Positions 1-5,839 of a stretch of 10,376 nucleotides of DNA are shown piece by piece. The notes under the pieces are model-generated. The model was not told the DNA's origin. It did not search any database and saw nothing but the letters and a program-made list of their open reading frames with translations. Every line of letters begins with the position of its first letter. Within the stretch, counting starts at the first letter, position 1. The stretch is taken from positions 1 through 10,376 of the forward strand of contig WLEX01000024.1 in assembly GCA_009704065.1 (NCBI GenBank), written 5' to 3'. Source of the DNA: Actinomycetota bacterium. Lineage in GTDB: Bacteria; Actinomycetota; Acidimicrobiia; Acidimicrobiales; Ilumatobacteraceae. A program made the position numbers and the translations under genes.

Positions 1-1183
1 GAGGTGTCACACGCAAGGTGAACGACTTCACTGCGCGAGCAAAAATATTGGCTTCAACGTCTGGTTCCGTCACCACTTCAAGACGAGTAGCACGCAATGC
101 TAACTCTCGAAACACCGCGGTGAGAACAACGCGTGCAAGGTTCGCGCCAATGCATAAGTGAGTACCAAACCCGAATGACAAATGTGGGTTCGGAGTACGA
201 CGAATGTCGAACGTAAATGGATCGGTAAATACCAACTCATCACGGTTTGCAGATGGATACAACATGATGATGCGATCACCTTTTGCAATCGGTTGTCCAC
301 CCACCATGTCATCGGAAAGTGCAGTGCGAAAAAAGTTATTCAGTGGTGTTACCCAACGCAACACTTCCTCTACTGCACCGGTAACAAGTGATGGGTCGGC
401 AGCCATTGCTTCCCACTGATCAGGGTTGTCGCAGAATGCACGCAACCCGTGACTGATCGCAGTGCGTGTTGTCTCGGCACCGCCCGCAATGAAAAGACCC
501 ACTTCGTGAAAGATGGCCTCAGGTGGCAATTTTTGGCCGTCGATTTCGGCATGAGCCCAGATCGACATGAAATCGTCTCGTGGACTTGCTGTTACCTCAC
601 CCAAAATGGGCATCATGGCCCCCAGGAATTCACGATTGGCATCAATGAACTCGGCCATGACCTGCTCATCACGGTCACGCATATCGGTGCGCATCAGGCG
701 CTCGCTCCACGACTTCAACTCGGGCCACATTTCCTCAGGGAAACCCAGCAGACGCGAAGTGAGACGTGCAGGTAATTGCCCAGCAATCATGTCGATGACT
801 TCGAACTCACCCTGTGCCACTACTTCGGCGACTAATTCAGCAACCAACGCCTCTACTTCAGCGGCGCGGCGCGCAACTCCTGCATGTGTGAGCTGAGGCT
901 GCACCAACATGCGTTGCTGACGATGACGTGGATCATCTTGGGCGATCATGTTGCTTTCGCCAGGCGACACTACGGCGCGGTATTCGCCGTTGCTAGAAAA
1001 CACTGAAGACCGACGCTCCACATCCATTACATCTGCGTGACGAGTGATTCCCCACAAACCATTCTTTTCATCGCGATACACGGGCTCGTTCGCACGCATC
1101 CATGCCCATGTGTCGTGCGGGTTCGATTTATACAGTTCGGGATCTAGCAAATCGACAATCATTCGTGTGGTGTCTGTGCTCAC
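1..1183 (-). CDS. Cytochrome P450, CYP142/CYP125-like (3' end outside window)
   Basis: Soluble bacterial cytochrome P450, a haem monooxygenase that takes electrons from a ferredoxin. The 394 visible codons contain the I-helix oxygen-binding motif AGGAETTR (residues 233-240, acid-alcohol pair E237/T238), the K-helix ExxR (E273-R276) followed by W277, and the haem loop FGFGTHLCIG (337-346) with thiolate ligand C344. The stretch from the I-helix to the haem loop resembles, from memory, actinobacterial CYP142, which oxidises the cholesterol side-chain terminus. Substrate is inferred, and CYP125/CYP124-type or other lipid substrates are possible. The family is about 400 residues, so only a few C-terminal codons are missing. 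The GTG start at 1183 is chosen because GGGAAG (1197-1192) lies 8 nt upstream; the next in-frame ATG is codon 8. The gene starts 5 nt after the acyl-CoA dehydrogenase stop, so the two are almost certainly cotranscribed. Confidence 0.93.
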   Translation of the reverse strand, partial: MSTDTTRMIVDLLDPELYKSNPHDTWAWMRANEPVYRDEKNGLWGITRHADVMDVERRSSVFSSNGEYRAVVSPGESNMIAQDDPRHRQQRMLVQPQLTHAGVARRAAEVEALVAELVAEVVAQGEFEVIDMIAGQLPARLTSRLLGFPEEMWPELKSWSERLMRTDMRDRDEQVMAEFIDANREFLGAMMPILGEVTASPRDDFMSIWAHAEIDGQKLPPEAIFHEVGLFIAGGAETTRTAISHGLRAFCDNPDQWEAMAADPSLVTGAVEEVLRWVTPLNNFFRTALSDDMVGGQPIAKGDRIIMLYPSANRDELVFTDPFTFDIRRTPNPHLSFGFGTHLCIGANLARVVLTAVFRELALRATRLEVVTEPDVEANIFARAVKSFTLRVTP

Positions 1184-1188
1184 GTGAA

Positions 1189-2352
1189 CTACTTCCCTAT
1201 TTGTGACCATGGCCGACCATGGTTCGTATCTGGCTCTGCAGGTAACCGTAAAACACGCTCGCCCAAAATATTGCGTTGGACTTCCCCGGTACCTCCGCCA
1301 ATGGTGAGAGCCTTTGAAAACATGTACCCGCTGTACCAACTCTTCGAGGTAATCGACTTTCCGACCACTGCATCATCAGCGCCAATCACCATCGCCTGTG
1401 CGCCAGTGATATCGCGGGCGAGTTCCATCACGCGTTGGCCATGCTCATCAGCCATGATTTTACGAATACTGGCTTCGGGGCCAGGCTGAGTGCCGCGCAG
1501 CCGTGCAGTAAGGGTTCGCATACGAATTATTTCGAGCACTGTGTGCTCTATATAGATAGTAGCGAGACGATGTCGCAGCACTCGATCGGTAATTCCGAGT
1601 TTCTTTGCCTCGGCAATCACGTCGAGCGCTGTGGGACCATTTCCCCACAACACACCTCCCGTGGAAAGAGAGACGCGTTCGTTACCGAGTGTTACTTTGG
1701 CAAGTCGCCATCCGTCGTTTACATCGCCCACCACATTTGCATGAGGAATGCGCACATCGGTGAAAAACACTTCATTGAAACTGTCTGCTCCGGCAATGTT
1801 TTTAATGGTGCGAATTTCGATTCCAGGTGCATCCATCGGACATATGAAATATGTAATGCCTTTATGTTTCGGCGCATCAGGATCTGTACGAGCAATAAGA
1901 ATGCCAAATTTTGAATAATGCGCACCCGTGGTCCACACCTTCTGACCATTCACAACCCATTCATCTCCATCACGTACTGCACGTGTTGATAGTCCGGCCA
2001 GATCACTTCCTGCCCCGGGCTCAGAAAAGAGTTGGCACCAAATTTCTTCGGCTGCCAACGCTGGCAACACATAACGGTCTTTTTGTTCTTGCGTGCCCGC
2101 AAAAATAATGGTGGGAGCTGCCCAACCAATACCAATTTGGTTTGATGGACGTTTCACCCCAGCTCGTGCTAATTCATCATCGATAATGAGTTGATGCACC
2201 GGATCTGCACCCAAGCCATAGGGCTCCGGCCAATGTGGCGCCACATATCCGCTCTCGGCCAGCTCTCGATCTGAACAGTTCGGATGAGCTGCCAACCATT
2301 CCCGAACAACCGTGCGCCGAGGGTCATTGATGTCGGGGAGGAGCTCGTCCAT
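1189..2352 (-). CDS. Acyl-CoA dehydrogenase, FadE26/IVD-type active site
   Basis: FAD-dependent acyl-CoA dehydrogenase (387 aa, normal length) that would introduce a 2,3-double bond into an acyl-CoA. Visible landmarks are the FAD/substrate motif WCQLFSEPGAGSDLAGL (105-121), NGQKVWTTGAHYS (135-147), the beta-domain segment FNEVFFTDVRIP (192-203) and the C-terminal IGGGTGEVQRNILGER (351-366). The catalytic Glu of MCAD/SCAD, in the YEGT motif, is replaced by G353. E225 in the LGNERVSLS helix is at the position of the catalytic Glu of isovaleryl-CoA and long-chain dehydrogenases. That pattern fits FadE enzymes acting on branched or steroid side chains; the substrate itself is inferred. It is the first gene of a minus-strand operon with the P450, which suggests the P450 product is activated to CoA and dehydrogenated. 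The ATG at 2352 has no clear Shine-Dalgarno but has a -10-like hexamer 6 nt upstream. Confidence 0.93.
   Translation of the reverse strand: MDELLPDINDPRRTVVREWLAAHPNCSDRELAESGYVAPHWPEPYGLGADPVHQLIIDDELARAGVKRPSNQIGIGWAAPTIIFAGTQEQKDRYVLPALAAEEIWCQLFSEPGAGSDLAGLSTRAVRDGDEWVVNGQKVWTTGAHYSKFGILIARTDPDAPKHKGITYFICPMDAPGIEIRTIKNIAGADSFNEVFFTDVRIPHANVVGDVNDGWRLAKVTLGNERVSLSTGGVLWGNGPTALDVIAEAKKLGITDRVLRHRLATIYIEHTVLEIIRMRTLTARLRGTQPGPEASIRKIMADEHGQRVMELARDITGAQAMVIGADDAVVGKSITSKSWYSGYMFSKALTIGGGTGEVQRNILGERVLRLPAEPDTNHGRPWSQIGK
1192..1197 (-). promoter_or_regulatory. Ribosome binding site of the P450 gene
   Basis: GGGAAG lies 8 nt upstream of the GTG at 1183 and inside the last codons of the upstream dehydrogenase. 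It decides the GTG start and shows that this downstream operon gene uses Shine-Dalgarno initiation. Confidence 0.6.
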
Positions 2353-2358
2353 ACAGTC

Positions 2359-2364
2359 ACAGTA
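2359..2364 (-). promoter_or_regulatory. Putative -10 element, leaderless start of the acyl-CoA dehydrogenase operon
   Basis: TACTGT on the minus strand is followed by 6 nt and then the ATG at 2352, so transcription would begin at or next to the start codon. No TTGACA-like -35 is visible at about 17 bp. The hexamer lies inside one arm of the inverted repeat spanning 2358-2393. Confidence 0.5.
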
Positions 2365-2386
2365 GGCGTTCGGGTGCTCTCACGAC

Positions 2387-2392
2387 TACGGT
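2387..2392 (+). promoter_or_regulatory. Putative -10 element of the SDR-dehydrogenase-hydrolase-PAP2 operon
   Basis: TACGGT is followed by 7 nt and then the ATG at 2400, a leaderless layout. The same bases also give GGTGA at 2390-2394, a possible Shine-Dalgarno 5 nt before that ATG. The two readings are mutually exclusive, because a leaderless transcript would not contain GGTGA. No -35 consensus is apparent. Confidence 0.45.
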
Positions 2393-2399
2393 GAACGGC

Positions 2400-3293
2400 A
2401 TGAGCCAAATGACATATGACGGAAAAGTTGCAGTTATCACCGGAGCCGGTGGTGGACTCGGACGCCAACACGCCCTGCTACTCGCAGCGCGTGGAGCGTT
2501 AGTAGTTGTGAACGACCTCGGCGGCACCGTCGACGGTTCGGGCGCAGACTCGAGCGCCGCACAAAAGGTTGTCGACGAAATTCGTGCAGCCGGCGGCGAA
2601 GCAGTGGCAAACCACGACAGTGTTTCCACACCAGAAGGTGGCGAAGGAATTATCCAAACCGCCATCGATGCATATGGTCGTGTCGACATCGTGATTAACA
2701 ACGCAGGCATTTTGCGTGACAAGACATTTCACAACATGACATCAGACTTGGTTGATCCTGTATTCGATGTTCACTTAAAGGGTGCATTCAATGTGACCCG
2801 TCCCGCATGGATTCGGATGCGTGAGCAGGGATACGGCCGCGTGATTTCTACATCATCAGCAGCTGGCATCTTCGGAAACTTTGGCCAAGCCAACTACGGA
2901 GCCGCCAAAATGGGCCTTGTTGGTTTCACGCGTGTTCTTGCTGCAGAAGGCGCCAAGTTCAACATCAAGGCAAACGCAATTGCACCGCTTGCACTTACCC
3001 GCATGACCGAAAACCTCATGGGAGCAATTGGCGACAAGCTCGACCCTGCATTGGTAACGCCTATCGTTGCGTGGCTTGCTCACGAAGACTGTGACGTATC
3101 GGGCGAAGTGTATTCAGTGGGCGGTGGCCGTGTTGCTCGAGTATTCATTGGTGAAACTCAAGGCTTCTTCAAGCCTGGTCTTACTCTTGAAGACATCCGT
3201 GACAACTGGACCCAAATTCGCGACACAGACGGATACCAGATTCCTGCAAACCTTCCCGAAGAAACGGCGATGTTCTTCAACGCAATGAAGTAA
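2400..3293 (+). CDS. Short-chain dehydrogenase, MFE-2/Hsd4A-like (3R)-hydroxyacyl-CoA or 17beta-hydroxysteroid dehydrogenase
   Basis: NAD(P)-dependent short-chain dehydrogenase of 297 aa. It has the Rossmann motif TGAGGGLG (14-21), D39 after the second strand (favouring NAD), NNAG (100-103) and catalytic S153, Y166 and K170 in FGQANYGAAK. The usual Asn of the VNLKG segment is His (VHLKG, 124-128), and the run GNFGQANYGAAK resembles the dehydrogenase domain of peroxisomal MFE-2 (HSD17B4). An extra C-terminal tail (about 245-297, starting VARVFIGETQGFF) is also seen in Mycobacterium Hsd4A-type proteins. This supports oxidation of a 3-hydroxyacyl-CoA, perhaps of a steroid side chain; the assignment is by memory of these families. 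ATG 2400 is preferred over the in-frame GTG at 2391 because of the spacing of both TACGGT and GGTGA. The stop is 2 nt before the next gene. Confidence 0.92.
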   Translation: MSQMTYDGKVAVITGAGGGLGRQHALLLAARGALVVVNDLGGTVDGSGADSSAAQKVVDEIRAAGGEAVANHDSVSTPEGGEGIIQTAIDAYGRVDIVINNAGILRDKTFHNMTSDLVDPVFDVHLKGAFNVTRPAWIRMREQGYGRVISTSSAAGIFGNFGQANYGAAKMGLVGFTRVLAAEGAKFNIKANAIAPLALTRMTENLMGAIGDKLDPALVTPIVAWLAHEDCDVSGEVYSVGGGRVARVFIGETQGFFKPGLTLEDIRDNWTQIRDTDGYQIPANLPEETAMFFNAMK

Positions 3294-3295
3294 CC

Positions 3296-4408
3296 ATGAC
3301 CGTTGAATCAGTCGACTCATTTCGTGCACGCGCAGCGGCATGGTTAGCGAGCAATCGCCAGCATGCCCCGCGCGATTACGGAGCCATATGTCCTCCTGAT
3401 CTCGTAGAGGCAGGAAAAACATGGCAACGACTGATCTTCGATGCTGGCTTTGCTGGAATTCATTGGCCAATCGAACATGGTGGACAGGGCCTGAGCCCTG
3501 CTCATCACGGTGCATGGGTAGAGGAATGCGCACATGCTGGCGTGCCCCCTGTGCTGAACATGGTGGGCCTAGTACTTGCTGGCGGAGCAGTGATGACTTT
3601 CGGTAACGACCAACTGAAAGAACAACATCTGCGTTCCACATTGAATGCCGAACATGTGTGGTGCCAATTGTTTTCCGAACCTGGTGCAGGTAGCGACCTT
3701 GGTTCGCTCAATACTCGTGCCGATCGCGATGGCGACAACTTCGTCATCAACGGGCAAAAAGTATGGTGCAGTGGTGGGCGGTGCAGCAACTGGGGCATCC
3801 TCATGGCACGTACCGACTTCGAAGCAAAGAAACATGAAGGCATTTCGTTCTTTCTGATTCCGATGGATCTTCCTGGTATCGAAGTGCGCCCTCTCAAGCA
3901 GATGACCGGTGAATCAGAATTCGATGAAGTGTTCTTCACCGATGTGCAGCTGCCTGCCGAGTATCTCATTGGTCCGCTACACGGCGGCTGGGGTGTAGGC
4001 ATGGCAGTGCTAACTAACGAACGTGGTCATATTGGCGCCAGTGTTATTGGATTAGAACGACGGCTCGAATCGATGAGTGCTCTTGGCAAGGGCCGCGGTT
4101 TGTCTTCCAGTCAACGGCAACAATTGGTCTCACTGTTGTCGCAAGGAACCGCCTACAAAGCAATGGCACAGACACAAGGACCTGTTGCGTCCACGGCATC
4201 GTCGCTCATGAAGTTAGGAATCACCGAAATGATGTTCGGTGTTGCGATGTTGCGAGGAAATATTTCTGGTGCCGATGCAATGTTGGAAGGCCCCGATGCA
4301 ACCGGCATGGCATCCGCTCCTGGCGGCCGCATCGCAGGCGGCACAAGCCAAGTGCAACGCAATATCATTGGCGAGCGCCTCCTTGGCCTTCCGAGAGAAC
4401 CAAAATGA
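3296..4408 (+). CDS. Acyl-CoA dehydrogenase, second copy (FadE-type)
   Basis: FAD-dependent acyl-CoA dehydrogenase (370 aa). Landmarks are GIHWPIEHGGQG (54-65), WCQLFSEPGAGSDLGSL (122-138), NGQKVWCSGGRCSNWG (152-167), FDEVFFTDVQLP (209-220) and IAGGTSQVQRNIIGER (346-361). As in the divergent dehydrogenase, the MCAD-type catalytic position is Gly (G348), and E242 in LTNERGHIG is the probable base at the IVD/LCAD position. The two proteins share motifs but differ widely elsewhere, so they are family members rather than a recent duplication. In mycobacterial cholesterol side-chain degradation such FadE proteins pair as heterotetramers; whether these two pair is unknown. The gene starts 2 nt after the short-chain dehydrogenase stop with no strong Shine-Dalgarno, which points to translational coupling. 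Its TGA overlaps the next ATG (ATGA at 4405-4408). Confidence 0.94.
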   Translation: MTVESVDSFRARAAAWLASNRQHAPRDYGAICPPDLVEAGKTWQRLIFDAGFAGIHWPIEHGGQGLSPAHHGAWVEECAHAGVPPVLNMVGLVLAGGAVMTFGNDQLKEQHLRSTLNAEHVWCQLFSEPGAGSDLGSLNTRADRDGDNFVINGQKVWCSGGRCSNWGILMARTDFEAKKHEGISFFLIPMDLPGIEVRPLKQMTGESEFDEVFFTDVQLPAEYLIGPLHGGWGVGMAVLTNERGHIGASVIGLERRLESMSALGKGRGLSSSQRQQLVSLLSQGTAYKAMAQTQGPVASTASSLMKLGITEMMFGVAMLRGNISGADAMLEGPDATGMASAPGGRIAGGTSQVQRNIIGERLLGLPREPK

Positions 4409-5283
4409 CACAACACATTGCCTGTAGCGACGCAACAGTTATCCCCTCTATCGACAATGTGAACATCACTATGCACGACTTTGGTGGTACTGGTTCCCCC
4501 GTTTTGCTGTCACATGCCACCGGATTTCATGCGCATTGTTTTGAACCAATGGCTCAGATTTTTGCTAAGCGACATCATGTGATGGGTTTCGATCATCGTG
4601 GGTATGGCGATGCTGAAACAGTTGACCCTGAAACTATTTCGTGGAAACAATATGGTCTCGATGCGTTAACTGCTGCGCGTCATTTGTCGGCACAACACAA
4701 TGGCGCACCCGTGGTTGGGGTTGGCCATTCCATGGGTGGGGCTTCGTTGCTCATGGCTGCACTCGCAGAACCATCGCTGTTCTCTGCGCTCTTTGTGTTT
4801 GAACCCATCGTGTTTCCTCCTGCCCCAGAAGACGACACTCGCCCACCAAACCCACTTGCAGGTGGAGCGCGCAAACGCAAATCACGCTTCCCTAGCTTTG
4901 AAGCAGCCCTCGACAATTTCACCGCCAAGCCACCCATGGCTTCCTTTCATGCAGGGGCACGCGAGGCGTATGTTCGCCATGGTTTCAAACCCACCACTGA
5001 CGGCGAAGTGGAATTGAAGTGTTTACCCGAACACGAGGCACGCACATACGAAACAGGCGGATCAAGTGGCGCCTGGGAAGACTTACCCAATATCAGCACT
5101 CGTGTCTGGGTGATTTCTGGTGCGCCAGCTCCGTATCAGCCGTCATCATTTGCGATTCGTGTTGCCGAAAGCATCCCGAATTCAACGTATGTGCAGTTCG
5201 ACACGATGGGCCATTTCGGTCCACTTGAGCAACCAGAAAACATTGCCGAACTAGTCGAGCGCACACTCGATACCTTGCGATGA
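4405..5283 (+). CDS. Alpha/beta hydrolase
   Basis: Cytoplasmic alpha/beta-hydrolase-fold protein (292 aa, no signal peptide). The nucleophile elbow is GHSMGG (107-112) with S109, the oxyanion region is probably SHATGFHAHCF (36-46), and the catalytic His is H270 in MGHFGPLE. The usual acid after strand 7 is not visible: WVISGAPAPYQP (235-246) has no Asp or Glu. E133 in VFEPIV, after strand 6, is the likely acid, an arrangement known in some hydrolases such as certain dehalogenases. The substrate cannot be read from sequence. An ester, lactone or thioester of a lipid intermediate fits the neighbours, and a lipase role beside PAP2 and WS/DGAT is also possible. Start and stop both overlap neighbours by ATGA (4405-4408 and 5280-5283), so it is tightly coupled in the operon. 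Confidence 0.88.
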   Translation: MTQHIACSDATVIPSIDNVNITMHDFGGTGSPVLLSHATGFHAHCFEPMAQIFAKRHHVMGFDHRGYGDAETVDPETISWKQYGLDALTAARHLSAQHNGAPVVGVGHSMGGASLLMAALAEPSLFSALFVFEPIVFPPAPEDDTRPPNPLAGGARKRKSRFPSFEAALDNFTAKPPMASFHAGAREAYVRHGFKPTTDGEVELKCLPEHEARTYETGGSSGAWEDLPNISTRVWVISGAPAPYQPSSFAIRVAESIPNSTYVQFDTMGHFGPLEQPENIAELVERTLDTLR

Positions 5284-5801
5284 GTTCCTTCGACATTGCA
5301 GGCGATCGCCTGCTTGAACCATTGCGCAATAATCGCGCAACCAATGCATTGTTTGGTGCGGCCAGCACCGTTGGTGATTTCAGTGTGGTGTGGCATGTCA
5401 TCGGACTTCTCTACGCCATTGGTTCAGTACATCGATTGCAACAAGCCCTTGCATTGTCTGTGGCACTCGGTTGCGAAAGCCTCATTGTGAATCAGGGAAT
5501 CAAACGATTGTTTCGTCGCGAACGTCCCACCACTTCTGGCGATCATCGTTTCGATGTTCGTACTCCTTCCACTTCAAGCTTTCCTAGTGGACATGCATCT
5601 TCTGCCACCTTTGCCGCCATCGTGCTCACGTCGTTTACAGGTATGCCACTTGCATTGATATGGGTTGCGATCGCACTCATCGTGGCACTGAGCCGTGCAG
5701 TGGTGCGCATTCATCATCTGTCCGACATTGTTGGCGGAATCGTGACTGGGGCCATTCTTGGGACTGTCGCTGTCCCCATCGTTTCCGCCTTTGTGGGATA
5801 A
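5280..5801 (+). CDS. PAP2-family membrane phosphatase
   Basis: Small integral membrane phosphatase (173 aa) of the PAP2/type 2 phosphatidic acid phosphatase superfamily. All three signature motifs are intact: K75-x6-RP (KRLFRRERP, 75-83), PSGH (102-105, H105 the general acid) and SR-x5-H-x3-D (S138, R139, H145, D149; H145 the nucleophile). Hydrophobic segments lie at about 36-48, 55-70, 106-117, 122-137 and 151-171, matching the usual multi-span core. The family removes phosphate from phosphatidate, undecaprenyl or prenyl diphosphate, or lysolipids. Beside a WS/DGAT the simplest inference is supply of diacylglycerol, but undecaprenyl diphosphate recycling cannot be excluded. The ATG overlaps the hydrolase stop (ATGA), making it the last gene of the four-gene run. 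Confidence 0.92.
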   Translation: MSSFDIAGDRLLEPLRNNRATNALFGAASTVGDFSVVWHVIGLLYAIGSVHRLQQALALSVALGCESLIVNQGIKRLFRRERPTTSGDHRFDVRTPSTSSFPSGHASSATFAAIVLTSFTGMPLALIWVAIALIVALSRAVVRIHHLSDIVGGIVTGAILGTVAVPIVSAFVG

Positions 5802-5811
5802 CAAAATCTGA

Positions 5812-5824
5812 GGCTGCCACAGCC
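5812..5824 (+). terminator. Short hairpin after the PAP2 gene (weak)
   Basis: GGCTG (5812-5816) and CAGCC (5820-5824) can form a 5-bp stem with a 3-nt loop in the 38-bp gap between PAP2 and WS/DGAT. It has no T-run and sits just upstream of the putative TAACTT promoter. Intrinsic termination here would be inefficient at best, so read-through into WS/DGAT is plausible. Confidence 0.2.
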
Positions 5825-5827
5825 CTG

Positions 5828-5833
5828 TAACTT
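5828..5833 (+). promoter_or_regulatory. Putative -10 element of the WS/DGAT gene (leaderless)
   Basis: TAACTT is followed by 6 nt and then the ATG at 5840. No purine-rich ribosome binding site precedes this ATG, so a leaderless transcript is the best explanation. No clear -35 box is seen. Confidence 0.5.
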
Positions 5834-5839
5834 AGTGAC

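Larger units (their letters stand above)
2358..2393. repeat. Inverted repeat in the divergent promoter region
   Basis: CACAGTAG (2358-2365) and CTACGGTG (2386-2393) are inverted copies matching at 7 of 8 positions and separated by 20 nt. Each arm contains the putative -10 hexamer of one divergent operon, so the 47-bp spacer is close to symmetric. It could be an operator for a dimeric regulator, or the two arms could simply be the same promoter sequence facing both ways. Confidence 0.5.

Noticed and set aside
449..896. Overlapping plus-strand frames inside the P450 gene
   Set aside because: The minus-strand frame carries all P450 signature motifs across this stretch, so the plus-strand frames are shadows.
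1181..1186. CACGTG palindrome at the P450 start codon
   Set aside because: It consists of the GTG start codon plus three preceding bases. A 6-bp palindrome is expected by chance in this length.
1435..1914. 159-codon plus-strand frame opposite the first acyl-CoA dehydrogenase
   Set aside because: It is antisense to conserved dehydrogenase motifs; the Cys- and His-rich composition is typical of a shadow frame.
2391..2399. GTG 2391 as the start of the MFE-2-like dehydrogenase
   Set aside because: It would add only three residues, has no Shine-Dalgarno of its own, and would lie inside the proposed -10; ATG 2400 fits both possible initiation signals.
3114..3641. 175-codon minus-strand frame across the junction of the SDR and the second dehydrogenase
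   Set aside because: It spans two firm plus-strand genes, and nothing in its composition looks like a protein.
3505..4002. Long open frame on the minus strand (165 codons) inside the second acyl-CoA dehydrogenase
   Set aside because: It is fully antisense to a clear FadE-family gene, its protein is rich in Ser, Pro and Arg without recognisable motifs, and it has no ribosome binding site or promoter.
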